Shown: positions 8,544 to 16,491 of the stretch, in pieces
Position numbering within the stretch: the first letter of the stretch is position 1
How the letters are laid out: every line of letters begins with the position of its first letter
NCBI RefSeq assembly: GCF_900107125.1
Contig: NZ_FNOU01000009.1
Coordinates: 31,043 to 95,042 of the forward strand
DNA from: Eubacterium barkeri
GTDB taxonomy: Bacteria; Bacillota; Clostridia; Eubacteriales; Eubacteriaceae
Length of the DNA stretch: 64,000 bases
Direction: 5' to 3'
Notes under the pieces: generated by a model
The model's input: only the letters and a program-made list of their open reading frames with translations
What the model was told of the DNA's origin: nothing
Databases searched by the model: none
Program-made: the position numbers and the translations under genes

Positions 8544-9818
8544 ATGGATAATCTCATAATTGAAGGCGGTTTTCCGTTGAAGGGAGAGGTCAAGATCTCC
8601 GGCGCTAAAAACGCAGTGTTAGGTCTGATCCCTGCTGCCATACTCTGTGGATGCAAAAGCACCATTGATAATGTTCCCGATATTCGGGATGTACATAAAA
8701 TCATCGCTATTCTTAAAAAATTAGGGGCTGATATTGACTTAAAATCCGGAACGCTGAGTATTGATACCAGTGGTCCGATTTCCTACGATTGCTCGGACTT
8801 CCATGAGGAAACCGGGAAGATGCGGGCATCCTATTATCTCCTGGGAGCTCTCCTGGGCCGTTATCGTAAGGCTATTGTCCCTCTGCCCGGGGGATGTAAT
8901 ATTGGGGACCGTCCCATCGATCAGCATATCAAAGGATTTGAAGCCCTGGGTGCCACGGTCACCATCGAGCATGGTCAGGTTAAAATGACAGCAGACCGTT
9001 TAGTGGGGGCGAATATCTACCTGGATGTGGTCAGTGTGGGGGCCACCATCAATATTATGCTGGCTGCTGTTTTGGCTGAAGGGACCACGGTGATTGAAAA
9101 TGTGGCGAAGGAACCCCATGTGGTGGATGTTGCCAATTTCTTAAACCTGATGGGGGCCGATGTAAAGGGAGCAGGGACCGATACCATTCGGATTAAAGGG
9201 GTGGAAAGTCTTCACAGCTGCGACTATTCCACGGTTCCAGATCAGATTACGGCGGGGACCTATATGATGGCTGCTGTTGCCACCCAGGGTGACGTCCTGG
9301 TCAAGGGGGTCATTCCCAAGCATATGGAGGCAGTCAGTGCCAAGCTCCGGGAAATGGGGGCTACTGTGGATGAAGAAGGGGACGGTCTCCGGGTACGGGG
9401 ATGTGATGCCTTAAAGGCAGTACGGGTAAAGACCCTGCCCTACCCTGGTTTTCCCACGGATCTTCAGCAGCCCATGGCAGTGCTGATGTCCATTGCCCAG
9501 GGAAATAGTATCATCAATGAAAGTATTTTTGAAAGCCGGTTTAAATATGTGGATGAGCTCCGAAAAATGGGGGCGAATATCACGGTAAATGGTCGAGTGG
9601 CCAGTATTACGGGTGTCTCGGAGCTTTCCGGCACCCGTATTGCGGCGACGGACCTTCGGGCAGGTGCAGCTATGGTTTTAGCTGGCCTCATTGCCAATGG
9701 CGAAACCCAGATTAGCGATATTCATTATATTGAACGTGGCTATGAAAATTTGGAGGAAAACATTCGCTCCCTTGGTGGAAAAATCCGCCGGGTGACTGTT
9801 GAAAATAAGGAGGAATAG
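8544..9818 (+). CDS. murA: UDP-N-acetylglucosamine 1-carboxyvinyltransferase
   Basis: First committed step of peptidoglycan synthesis, adding enolpyruvate from PEP to UDP-GlcNAc in the cytoplasm. The 424-residue protein begins [16 protein letters not shown] and carries KNA (Lys22-type residue), the catalytic cysteine loop GGCNIGDRP near residue 117 and the closing [11 protein letters not shown] helix. The cysteine predicts fosfomycin sensitivity. The upstream 27 codons of open frame contain the promoter, so the start is set at 8544 with GAAAGGA upstream. A polysaccharide deacetylase begins two bases after the stop and is likely co-transcribed. Confidence 0.96.
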   Translation: MDNLIIEGGFPLKGEVKISGAKNAVLGLIPAAILCGCKSTIDNVPDIRDVHKIIAILKKLGADIDLKSGTLSIDTSGPISYDCSDFHEETGKMRASYYLLGALLGRYRKAIVPLPGGCNIGDRPIDQHIKGFEALGATVTIEHGQVKMTADRLVGANIYLDVVSVGATINIMLAAVLAEGTTVIENVAKEPHVVDVANFLNLMGADVKGAGTDTIRIKGVESLHSCDYSTVPDQITAGTYMMAAVATQGDVLVKGVIPKHMEAVSAKLREMGATVDEEGDGLRVRGCDALKAVRVKTLPYPGFPTDLQQPMAVLMSIAQGNSIINESIFESRFKYVDELRKMGANITVNGRVASITGVSELSGTRIAATDLRAGAAMVLAGLIANGETQISDIHYIERGYENLEENIRSLGGKIRRVTVENKEE

Positions 9819-9820
9819 AT

Positions 9821-10702
9821 ATGAAGAGAAGAGGCCCATTATCTGAAAAATCAAATCAATGGATGCTTTTCTTCGTTATTATTGGTGCGCTCATCATCAT
9901 GGCCAGTATGGTGGTGGCATACTATTTTTTCAATACATATAATCCGAAGCAAGAAATCAAGCAATTGGCAGATACTGCCCAGACCCTCCAGCAAAATCTG
10001 GTCTCAGTCTCACAAAATGGAACAGAAAAAATACAAAGCGAAGAGGATAAAAAGCAGGAGGCGATAAAAGCCCGGTTACGTGCCGGGGATACGGCGGGAA
10101 TCAAGGTCGTGTTTTTTACCTTTGACGATGGCCCCAGTGAAAATACCAATACCGTATTGGATATTCTAAAAGCCAGTGGGATCAAAGGAACCTTTTTTAC
10201 AAGAGGACGGGAGGGTGCCACGGCTGAGGCTGCCTACAAGCGCATCGTAGCGGAGGGGCACACCTTGGGAAACCATACCTACAACCATTCCTACGACCTG
10301 TATAAGCGCCCGGAAGAATTTTATGCCGATGTCAAGCTCTTAGAAGACTACCAGAAGAAACTCACAGCCACGGAGCCCAGTATGCTTTTCCGCTTTCCGG
10401 GCGGCTCCCTCAATGCCAATAAAACCTGTATTAAGGGGATTTTGGATCGGGGATACAATTATGCAGACTGGAACGTCTCCACAGGAGATGCTGCGCCAAC
10501 GCCGCCATCGGTGGACCAAATCGTTTCCGCTGTCGTTGGCGGGGTGCATAATCACGATGTCAGTGTGGTGCTGTGCCATGCTGAGGTTAAGGAAAATACC
10601 CGTCAAGCCCTGCCCGTTATCATCAATCAGCTTAAAAGCGAGGGCTATACCTTCCTGCCCATGGAGAAGGATTTTACCTACCCCAGGCAGCTGGAGCTTT
10701 AG
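9821..10702 (+). CDS. Membrane-anchored polysaccharide deacetylase
   Basis: NodB-type carbohydrate esterase (CE4) held outside the cell by an N-terminal helix (residues about 14-37). A linker of roughly 45 residues leads to the catalytic domain with TFDDGP (100-105, catalytic Asp), His152 and His156 in NHTYNHS (metal ligands) and RFPGGS. The last part, VVLCHAE, supplies the late His. It probably deacetylates peptidoglycan or another wall polymer; the substrate cannot be read from sequence. Coupling to murA through AAGGAGG at the murA stop fits a cell-wall role. Confidence 0.9.
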   Translation: MKRRGPLSEKSNQWMLFFVIIGALIIMASMVVAYYFFNTYNPKQEIKQLADTAQTLQQNLVSVSQNGTEKIQSEEDKKQEAIKARLRAGDTAGIKVVFFTFDDGPSENTNTVLDILKASGIKGTFFTRGREGATAEAAYKRIVAEGHTLGNHTYNHSYDLYKRPEEFYADVKLLEDYQKKLTATEPSMLFRFPGGSLNANKTCIKGILDRGYNYADWNVSTGDAAPTPPSVDQIVSAVVGGVHNHDVSVVLCHAEVKENTRQALPVIINQLKSEGYTFLPMEKDFTYPRQLEL

Positions 10703-10808
10703 AGTTTCTGGGTCAGAAGGAAATGAATGGATTCATTTAAGTAAGAGACGTTAAGATGGTTGCAGAAACCATCCAATTGAAGGAATCACAGATTCCAAAG
10801 GATAATAT

Positions 10809-11597
10809 ATGAAATTTTGCAGTTTATACAGCGGGAGCTCTGGAAATAGCCTTTTTGTGGCCCAAGGGGCTACCCGCCTTTTAATTGATGCTGGCTTAAG
10901 CGGGAAAAAAATTGAGCAGGCCATGATGGAAATCGATGAGCTGCCCGCCACCTTATCCGGTATTCTGGTCACCCACGAGCATCGGGATCATATCCACGGG
11001 GTGGGAGTGCTTTCCAGGCGATATGGCCTGCCGGTTTATGCCAATGCCCAGACCTGGCAGGGCATGGCTGGGGATTTAGGTAAAATGAAGGATTCTAATA
11101 TCTGCCTTTTTGCCACCGACGTGCCCTTTTCCATTGGGGATGTACAGATTACAGCCTTTCCCACCAGTCATGATGCCGCAGAATCTGTGGGCTTTATCTT
11201 AGATGGTGGCCATGGGACCATGGCAGTAGCCACGGATACCGGCTGTACCACAGCCGCCATGGTAGAATCTCTGAGGGGACACCATTTAGTGGTCCTGGAG
11301 TCAAACCATGATCCCGCCATGCTGGAAACTGGCCCCTACCCCTTTCCCCTGAAGCAGCGTATCCGTGGAGACCACGGGCATCTTTCCAATGCGGCAGCTG
11401 GAGAAACGGTTTGTGAACTGGTGGATAGCGGGGTGCCCCATATTGTTCTGGCCCATTTAAGTCAGGAAAACAATTATCCGGTTTTGGCTTATCAGGCAAC
11501 GGAATTAGCCCTAACGGCCTGCGGAAAAGTGCCGGGAAAGGATCTTACCCTGGAGGTTGCCGGCCGCAGTCAGCGCAGTGAGATTTATGAGTGGTAA
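10809..11597 (+). CDS. walJ: Metallo-beta-lactamase-fold protein, WalJ/YycJ type
   Basis: Cytoplasmic metallo-hydrolase with an N-terminal SLYSGSSGNS signature characteristic of the YycJ/WalJ family and the metal motif HEHRDH at residues 56-61; later ligands appear in FPTSHDA, ATDTG, SNHD and GDHGHLSN. Length 262 aa. In Firmicutes this gene normally ends the walRK operon and precedes htrA; here htrA follows after 40 bases, but walRK are not in the window. The leader contains two small hairpins (10754-10795) without T runs. The biochemical substrate in the family is not firmly established. Confidence 0.9.
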   Translation: MKFCSLYSGSSGNSLFVAQGATRLLIDAGLSGKKIEQAMMEIDELPATLSGILVTHEHRDHIHGVGVLSRRYGLPVYANAQTWQGMAGDLGKMKDSNICLFATDVPFSIGDVQITAFPTSHDAAESVGFILDGGHGTMAVATDTGCTTAAMVESLRGHHLVVLESNHDPAMLETGPYPFPLKQRIRGDHGHLSNAAAGETVCELVDSGVPHIVLAHLSQENNYPVLAYQATELALTACGKVPGKDLTLEVAGRSQRSEIYEW

Positions 11598-11637
11598 CGG
11601 GTATTGACGATTTTAAGATGTGAGGAACAAATGAACA

Positions 11638-12744
11638 ATGGACAGATTTGAAAAAGAAAAGGGATTGGGGTATGGCTTTAAAATTGGCTTAATGGGTGCC
11701 TTGATTGGTGGTTTAGTGGTTGCGATGGTCATCTTAGGGGTTCTCTATGCCACAGGAACCATTGGTGGTAAAAGAACCGAGACCATCGCCGGGCAAAAGG
11801 TGGTGGTCAATGATCTGGAGGCGTCTACCCAGGTGGAGGCCGTGGCTCAGGTTGTCCCCCAGTCCGTGGTTGGGGTTACTGCCGCAGTTACCCAGCAGAG
11901 CCTGATGGGAACCACTGATGGTCAAAGTGTTGGCTCAGGGTTTATCGTTACCACGGATGGCTATATTGTCACCAATCAACATGTCGTGGCAGACAGTACC
12001 AGCATCTCCATTTCTCTGGACGATGGAGGGACCTATCCCGGTCAGCTGATTTGGTCGGACAGTAACCTGGATTTGGCGGTGGTTAAAATAGAAAAAACGG
12101 ATCTCCCGGTGGTCACCCTGGGAGATTCCAATAATGTGAAGGTTGGGGAAACGGTCATTGCCATCGGCAATCCCATGGGCTTAAGCTATGAACGCAGTGT
12201 AACGGCCGGTATTGTTTCTGCCCTCAACCGAAGCCTAATGGTAGACAGTAACCTGGTGGCTGAAGATCTCATCCAAACCGATGCCACCATCAATGCTGGA
12301 AATAGCGGCGGTCCCTTGTGCAACGGAAAGGGAGAAGTCATTGGGATCAATACCTATAAAAACTACCAGGCTGAGGGAATGGGCTTTGCCCTTCCCGTCA
12401 ATATTCTGCGTCCCATTATTTCTAAAATTGTGGCCAATGGCTCCTTCACACCCATCGTTATTGGGATTTCAGGCTATGACTCTCAACAGGCGGCTTATTT
12501 TTCCAATTCGGAAAAATTTGATTCAGGTATTTATGTCAATGCTGTGGAATCTGGCAGCGGTGCAGAACAAGCAGGACTGGCCAAAGGGGATATCATCATC
12601 AGCCTGGAGGGTCAGAATGTTAACTCCATGCTGGGTATGAAATCCATCCTCTACGCCCTTAACCCAGGGGATACCATCAGTATCACCTATAAACATGGCA
12701 ATGCGGTTAAAGCCGCGGATGTAACGGTTCAGGCGGCACAATAA
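11638..12744 (+). CDS. htrA: HtrA/DegP-type serine protease, membrane anchored
   Basis: S1C trypsin-like protease for surface protein quality control. An N-terminal transmembrane helix (residues about 14-40) is followed by the catalytic triad His115 (VTNQHVV), Asp145 (NLDLAVVK) and Ser223 (GNSGGPL), then one PDZ domain (about 275-365; AGLAKGDIIISLEG). 368 aa. The start overlaps no other gene, but ATGAACAATG places two candidate starts at 11631 and 11638; the latter is used. It follows walJ, as in many Firmicutes, and is closed by a strong terminator. Confidence 0.94.
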   Translation: MDRFEKEKGLGYGFKIGLMGALIGGLVVAMVILGVLYATGTIGGKRTETIAGQKVVVNDLEASTQVEAVAQVVPQSVVGVTAAVTQQSLMGTTDGQSVGSGFIVTTDGYIVTNQHVVADSTSISISLDDGGTYPGQLIWSDSNLDLAVVKIEKTDLPVVTLGDSNNVKVGETVIAIGNPMGLSYERSVTAGIVSALNRSLMVDSNLVAEDLIQTDATINAGNSGGPLCNGKGEVIGINTYKNYQAEGMGFALPVNILRPIISKIVANGSFTPIVIGISGYDSQQAAYFSNSEKFDSGIYVNAVESGSGAEQAGLAKGDIIISLEGQNVNSMLGMKSILYALNPGDTISITYKHGNAVKAADVTVQAAQ

Positions 12745-12770
12745 CAAAAAAATCCATCCATTACAATATC

Positions 12771-12817
12771 AAAACCTCCCGATCCCTGGCCTCTGGCCCC
12801 TGGTACGGGAGGTTTTT
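12771..12817. terminator. Bidirectional terminator between htrA and the ABC permease
   Basis: AAAACCTCCC and GGGAGGTTTT form a ten-bp stem around a GC-rich loop that itself can pair, flanked by A and T runs; usable by htrA on the plus strand and the ABC exporter operon on the minus strand. Confidence 0.85.
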
Positions 12818-12828
12818 AAAATCTGTGA

Positions 12829-13437
12829 TTAAAGCTCCCGCCGGTTCATAATCCTTTTGGATAGAAGCATGGACCCTATGAATAAAAGGAGAATGACGAC
12901 AGGAAGGACATAGATCAGTCCATCCCGATTGGCAGCCACCGGAAGCTGCACACCGAGGTACCCCAGGAGAAAGGTCAAGCCCACAGGAATTAAAACCACC
13001 AGCATCATCAAAAGCCGCCCCTTTTCCACGCCGAGTTTAAACAATACAGGATAGATAATAGCTGTGATGATAAACCCGCCGCCCAGAAGGACCAGGACCG
13101 TAAACAGGGCTTCTGTGACAGGGGTACCTAAAAGTAAGGCGACAATGATGGACAAGACCGCCCCGCAGATTGCACAGATAGTGGACAGCAGATACTTAGA
13201 GAGGACAATATCCCACCGGCTGACAGGCATGGTCAAGGCAAAGCGCTCCCAGTGGGCCTTTTCATCATAGGCCATGGTGTTCATGGGTAAAATGAGGATA
13301 AAAATCATTATAACCCCAGAGAAAAAGCCTCCGTCCCGGCTGACAATGGCGATGAACAGCCAGACTCCAAGGATAAAAAGCATGGTCCGCAGTTGCTGCT
13401 TTAAATTTAGCAAATCCTTTAATAATAATCCCTTCAT
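12829..13437 (-). CDS. ABC-2 type permease
   Basis: Membrane subunit of the exporter whose ATPase lies just upstream. 202 aa with about six hydrophobic helices (for example MLFILGVWLFIAIVS, SIIVALLLG, FLLGYLGV). The start at 13437 is preceded by GGAGGAGGAC and lies four bases after the ATPase stop; the longer frame would begin inside the ATPase gene. The segment TMAYDEKAHWERFALTMPVSR is typical of the permeases in GntR(YtrA)-linked ABC-2 operons. The cargo is unknown. Confidence 0.85.
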   Translation of the reverse strand: MKGLLLKDLLNLKQQLRTMLFILGVWLFIAIVSRDGGFFSGVIMIFILILPMNTMAYDEKAHWERFALTMPVSRWDIVLSKYLLSTICAICGAVLSIIVALLLGTPVTEALFTVLVLLGGGFIITAIIYPVLFKLGVEKGRLLMMLVVLIPVGLTFLLGYLGVQLPVAANRDGLIYVLPVVILLLFIGSMLLSKRIMNRREL

Positions 13438-13441
13438 GGCC

Positions 13442-14284
13442 CTAGTCCTCCTCCTTGATAAAATAAAGCATGATATCCTCAATGGTGGGCGTATCGGTCA
13501 GCATTCCCCCGGGAATCGCCTCCTTAAGTACCAGAGCTTCCGTCCCGAAGGCACCCCTTCGCTTTCCAGCCACAGCGGCTGGATCAATTTCCTGAAGGTC
13601 CTCCTCTGAGCATTTCACCAGGCGGTACCGGTCCAGAAGGACATCTTTCGGTTCGCAAAAAAGCAGCTTTCCCCGATGGATAAAGGCGATATAATCGCAG
13701 ATTTTTTCCAGGTCACTTAAAATATGGGAGGACAGGAAAATACTGTGGGATTCATCCTGTATAAAATCCAGGAAGAGATCCAAAAGTTCATTTCGGACGA
13801 TGGGGTCCAGGCCGCTGGTAGGCTCATCCAGAATAAGGAGCTTGCTGTCATGGGACAAGGCGACGGCAATGGAAAGCTTCATCCCCATCCCCCTGGAAAA
13901 TTCCTTTACGGGTTGGTTAGAAGGCAGGGAAAAGGTAGAAAGGTAGGCGTTAAAGCGTGCACTATCCCAGGTTTTATAGCAATTGGCCATAATGGTATTG
14001 ATCTCCTGGGCCCGAAGATTATCTGGAAAGCTACTTTCATCCATCACCACACCAATATGCTCCTTTAAATCCCCACAGGTCCTTAAATCCTGCCCCATCA
14101 CCTGGATTTCACCGGAATCCCGGTGGATTAAATCAAGGATCAGCTTGATGGTGGTACTCTTTCCCGCCCCGTTTTCACCAATGAAGCCCATAATACTCCC
14201 TGAAGGCAGGACCAGGTTGAGATTATCCAGAGTGAAATCCGGATAGTGTTTACTGAGATTTTGTATTTTAATGGCAGAATTCAT
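13442..14284 (-). CDS. ABC transporter ATP-binding protein
   Basis: 280-residue ATPase of an ABC-2 exporter. Walker A GENGAGKS (36-43), signature variant FSRGMGMK (about 129), Walker B LLILDEP (about 147-153) and a switch His in LSSHI are present. A C-terminal regulatory extension of about 70 residues follows. It overlaps the GntR gene by four bases (ATGA type) and the permease follows, so the three make one operon. Homologous YtrA-controlled exporters respond to cell-wall-active peptides; this one's trigger is unknown. Confidence 0.92.
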   Translation of the reverse strand: MNSAIKIQNLSKHYPDFTLDNLNLVLPSGSIMGFIGENGAGKSTTIKLILDLIHRDSGEIQVMGQDLRTCGDLKEHIGVVMDESSFPDNLRAQEINTIMANCYKTWDSARFNAYLSTFSLPSNQPVKEFSRGMGMKLSIAVALSHDSKLLILDEPTSGLDPIVRNELLDLFLDFIQDESHSIFLSSHILSDLEKICDYIAFIHRGKLLFCEPKDVLLDRYRLVKCSEEDLQEIDPAAVAGKRRGAFGTEALVLKEAIPGGMLTDTPTIEDIMLYFIKEED

Positions 14285-14661
14285 TGTAATTCCTCCTCTT
14301 GAATGATTGAAAGCATTTGAATTAAATCGTCTAAGGAAAGACCGATTCCCCGGGATAAACTAAGGATTTCCTGGATGTGGTCTTCAATTTTTCGAAGTTG
14401 CTCCTCCCGAATGAAATCAAGGTTTTGGCCAGCGACGAAACTTCCCTTGCCGGTAAAGGAAGTAATGAAACCATCCCGCTCAAGCTCTTCATAGGCTCGC
14501 TTGGTGGTGATGACACTGATGCGAAGCTCCTTGGCCAAAAGGCGCATGGAAGGAAGGGCCTCGCCCTCCTTTAATTCACCGGCGATGATTTTTTCCTTGA
14601 TCTGGGTGTAAATCTGATCGTAGATGGGCTTGCCACCCGAATTGGTGATGAAAATATTCAC
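14281..14661 (-). CDS. GntR-family regulator, YtrA subgroup
   Basis: A 126-residue repressor with an N-terminal winged helix (PIYDQIYTQIKEKIIAGELKEG; SMRLLAKELRISVITTKRAYEELERDGFI) and a short C-terminal helical tail rather than a ligand-binding domain, which is the YtrA hallmark. The start is taken as GTG at 14661 because GGAGG lies five bases upstream; the ATG at 14673 contains that site and has none of its own. It probably autoregulates the exporter operon through the palindrome over its promoter. Confidence 0.87.
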   Translation of the reverse strand: MNIFITNSGGKPIYDQIYTQIKEKIIAGELKEGEALPSMRLLAKELRISVITTKRAYEELERDGFITSFTGKGSFVAGQNLDFIREEQLRKIEDHIQEILSLSRGIGLSLDDLIQMLSIIQEEELQ

Positions 14662-14674
14662 GACTGCCTCCATT

Positions 14675-14719
14675 TATATATTGTATATATATGATATACA
14701 CAATATATCATATTGTCAA
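14675..14719 (-). promoter_or_regulatory. Promoter and palindromic operator of the GntR-ABC operon
   Basis: On the minus strand TTGACA (14714-14719) and TATCAT (14691-14696) are 17 bases apart. The -10 lies inside a nested palindrome: TGTATAT (14682-14688) / ATATACA (14694-14700), extended by ATATATTGT / ACAATATAT. The TGTATA half-sites resemble known YtrA-type operators, so repression by the adjacent regulator is the likely reading. Confidence 0.75.
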
Positions 14720-14865
14720 GGAAAAAGTATTTTCTTAATGTTCCCTTGTGTTTGGATGATTCTTTAAGGATAATTGACCTTAAGGCGTATATACTCCCAA
14801 TAAAAGCAAAGGGATGGACTGCAGCCACCCCTTCGCAAATTAAGTATAGCGAAGGAGAATGTGAG

Positions 14866-15099
14866 ATGAGTTCGAAGGAAAGCAGAGAAGAACGCCGGGA
14901 AGATCGTCATGAACGCCGGGAAGAAAAAATGGTCGAACGGGAAGTGGTTGCCAGACAGGAAGCAGCCGGTGAATACGGACTGACCGGAAAGGGAATCGGC
15001 GCCCAGGATGAAAAAATGGCCGTCGCTGAAGCCCTTGGAGAAGGACAGCCCCAGGATATTGAAGCGTTGTCGGGTAAAGGGATTACGGATCAGGAATAG
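14866..15099 (+). CDS. Small Arg/Glu-rich protein with MSSKES start, unknown function
   Basis: A 77-residue hydrophilic protein. Residues 1-30 are almost entirely Arg, Glu, Asp, Lys and His (SREERREDRHERREEK), predicting a charged helix; the rest is Gly/Ala/Glu-rich (LTGKGIGAQDEKMAVAEALGEG). The start has GAAGGAG ten bases upstream. The first six residues, MSSKES, are the same as in the protein at 16089-16415, and the glycosyltransferase lies between them. I do not recognise a family. Stress-protein-like or nucleic-acid-binding roles are possible but unsupported. Confidence 0.7.
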   Translation: MSSKESREERREDRHERREEKMVEREVVARQEAAGEYGLTGKGIGAQDEKMAVAEALGEGQPQDIEALSGKGITDQE

Positions 15100-15130
15100 C
15101 ATCCTTAAGGCTTCCTTTTTTCAATAAACT

Positions 15131-15176
15131 GTCACATTGAGTTCACATTGAGTTCACCTGGAAGGTGTTTAATAAT
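15131..15176 (+). promoter_or_regulatory. Pho-box-like triple repeat and -10 element
   Basis: Three direct repeats, GTCACA (15131-15136), TTCACA (15142-15147) and TTCACC (15153-15158), sit exactly 11 bases apart with identical TTGAG spacers. A TAATAAT -10 starts 11 bases after the last repeat and there is no good -35. This is the geometry of promoters activated by PhoB/PhoP-family response regulators, whose boxes replace the -35. No phoPR genes lie in the window. Confidence 0.6.
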
Positions 15177-15182
15177 ACTTGT

Positions 15183-15315
15183 TGAAGCGCAAGGACAAGC
15201 AACGGTTCAACACCTTTCCTTTCTATTTACATGATGCATTGCCGGCCCCGTAAGGGGCCTGGGTGGTGCATCCCAAACAGGATTCCCCCAGCCGCTTGAA
15301 GCGGCTTTTTTTTTT
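15183..15315 (+). ncRNA. Structured leader or small RNA upstream of the glycosyltransferase
   Basis: Predicted transcript from just after the TAATAAT element to the terminator T run. It can form a TTGAA/TTCAA hairpin at the 5' end, a long helix GATGCA...TGCATC (15233-15272) enclosing GGCCCC-GTAA-GGGGCC, and the terminal AGCCGC/GCGGCT terminator hairpin. No ribosome site with an open frame is seen inside. It does not match a riboswitch class I can recall. It may be a trans-acting RNA or a cis-attenuator for the following gene. Confidence 0.45.
15290..15315 (+). terminator. Intrinsic terminator ahead of the glycosyltransferase
   Basis: AGCCGC-TTGAA-GCGGCT followed by a run of about ten T, ending 28 bases before the glycosyltransferase start codon, so the downstream gene depends on read-through or antitermination. 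Confidence 0.85.
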
Positions 15316-15343
15316 AATTAAGACGATAAAGGAGGAAGCTGGA

Positions 15344-15928
15344 ATGTATGAAGTCACATTACCCAGTATCATTATTCCTATTCAGTCTCCAGATGGTCGG
15401 CTTCCGGCTTTAGTGGATGCCATTCGGAGCCAATGGGATTATCCCATTATTGTAGTGGACGATGGAAGTGGTCCGGAGAATGTCCGTATTTTTCGGGCAT
15501 TGCAACGGACCGGATGTACTGTCCTAACCCACCGGGTAAAAAAAGGCGTGGGCGAAGCGATCAAAACCGGTGTCCATCATGCCAAAAATCATTACCCCAT
15601 CAGTATTGGCTATATTGTTGTGGCCTCGCCCCTGTCCTGTACCCCAGAGGCCATCCTTCAGGTGGCTGATGCCCTGGAATCTCTGCCAAATACCTTGGTG
15701 TTCGAGGGGTTCGCTAAAAAAGGTAGCGGTATAACGCATCATCTTTTGAGATGGTGGCATCAGCTCTCGACGGGTTATGCCTGGCCAGAAAGAGGGATTG
15801 ATATTTTGGGGGTTCCTGCTATTTGCGGGGATACCCTTTTAGCCCAGCCGTGCCGACCCACAGGGCCATCCCACCGCTTTTATCGGCACTTATCCCGGGA
15901 GGGGTTTCCTTGTGTCGTGCTTTCTTAA
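15344..15928 (+). CDS. Short family 2 glycosyltransferase-like protein
   Basis: A 194-residue protein with a GT-A fold start: IIIPIQSP, then VVDDGSG (VDDGS at 38-42, nucleotide-sugar binding) and the VKKGVGEAIKTGVHHA helix. It is shorter than usual GT2 enzymes (about 230-350 aa); after position 110 the family match fades, and the metal-binding DxD expected near SPLSCTP is not visible. It might act on a lipid or be degenerate. Start supported by AAAGGAGGAAG. No membrane helix is evident. It sits behind a Pho-box-like promoter and a terminator. Confidence 0.7.
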   Translation: MYEVTLPSIIIPIQSPDGRLPALVDAIRSQWDYPIIVVDDGSGPENVRIFRALQRTGCTVLTHRVKKGVGEAIKTGVHHAKNHYPISIGYIVVASPLSCTPEAILQVADALESLPNTLVFEGFAKKGSGITHHLLRWWHQLSTGYAWPERGIDILGVPAICGDTLLAQPCRPTGPSHRFYRHLSREGFPCVVLS

Positions 15929-16088
15929 CCCATGCTGAACCACTCCTTGTGGTTAAGGAGAACCTTATCTTGTCTGGATATACTAAATGACAAGGTTTGA
16001 GAAGATAAGTCATTATTGGTTATTCGTACAACACAGACTAATACCAGGCAAGGATATTGGTTTGCGAATTACAAAAGGAGGATTTATC

Positions 16089-16415
16089 ATGAGTTCAAAA
16101 GAAAGCATTGATTGTAAAGAATCACGTCGGGAACAGCGGGAATCCCTGTGGGAAGAACGCAAAGAAGAGCATGAATTTGCCAAGGACCTTAAGCAGCAGA
16201 TGAAGGAAGAGGTCAAGTCCGCACATCAAAAGGAAAAAGCGGCAGCAAAGGCCGATGTGGCAGGCACCCGAGAAGATGCCCGGGCCGCCCGGAAGGAAGA
16301 AAAGGAACGCAAGCATGAAATCAGGGGTGAAATTCATGCCTTTGATCAGGATAATCGACGGGAATACGCCCTTGATAAAGAAGCCGCTAAAATTGAGAAA
16401 AAAGGCGAAAAATAA
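16089..16415 (+). CDS. Charged coiled protein with MSSKES start, unknown function
   Basis: A 108-residue, very hydrophilic protein rich in Lys, Glu, Arg and Ala (KESRREQRESLWEERKEEHE; AHQKEKAAAKAD; AARKEEKERKHEIRGE), predicted largely helical or coiled-coil, with a single early cysteine. Start supported by AAAAGGAGG eight bases upstream. It shares the MSSKES opening and composition with the protein at 14866-15099, so the two are probably related despite different lengths. Its leader has a CTTGTC/GACAAG hairpin (15969-15994). A terminator follows directly. No function can be assigned. Confidence 0.7.
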   Translation: MSSKESIDCKESRREQRESLWEERKEEHEFAKDLKQQMKEEVKSAHQKEKAAAKADVAGTREDARAARKEEKERKHEIRGEIHAFDQDNRREYALDKEAAKIEKKGEK

Positions 16416-16422
16416 GCGTATG

Positions 16423-16469
16423 AAAAAAACCGTGAACCCTCTATGATACAGAGGACTCACGGTTTTTTT
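16423..16469. terminator. Intrinsic terminator after the charged protein gene
   Basis: AAAAAACCGTGA and TCACGGTTTTTT form the outer stem, with CCCTCT/AGAGG pairing inside, followed by T7. It can work on either strand. Confidence 0.88.
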
Positions 16470-16491
16470 ATGCAGGGAAAGAAAAAATGCC

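Noticed and set aside
14740..14800. Alternative-sigma promoter (GTTTGG...GGATAA) ahead of the MSSKES gene
   Set aside because: The match is partial and the spacing short; no stress sigma gene is in view to support it.
15100..15320. Known riboswitch (c-di-GMP, guanidine, ydaO, fluoride types) upstream of the glycosyltransferase
   Set aside because: None of the conserved core motifs I know for these classes is present; kept only as an unclassified structured RNA.
15905..15930. Second Pho-box (TTAACC-N5-TGAACC) before the charged protein at 16089
   Set aside because: Only two weak repeats, one overlapping the glycosyltransferase end, and no -10 at the expected distance.
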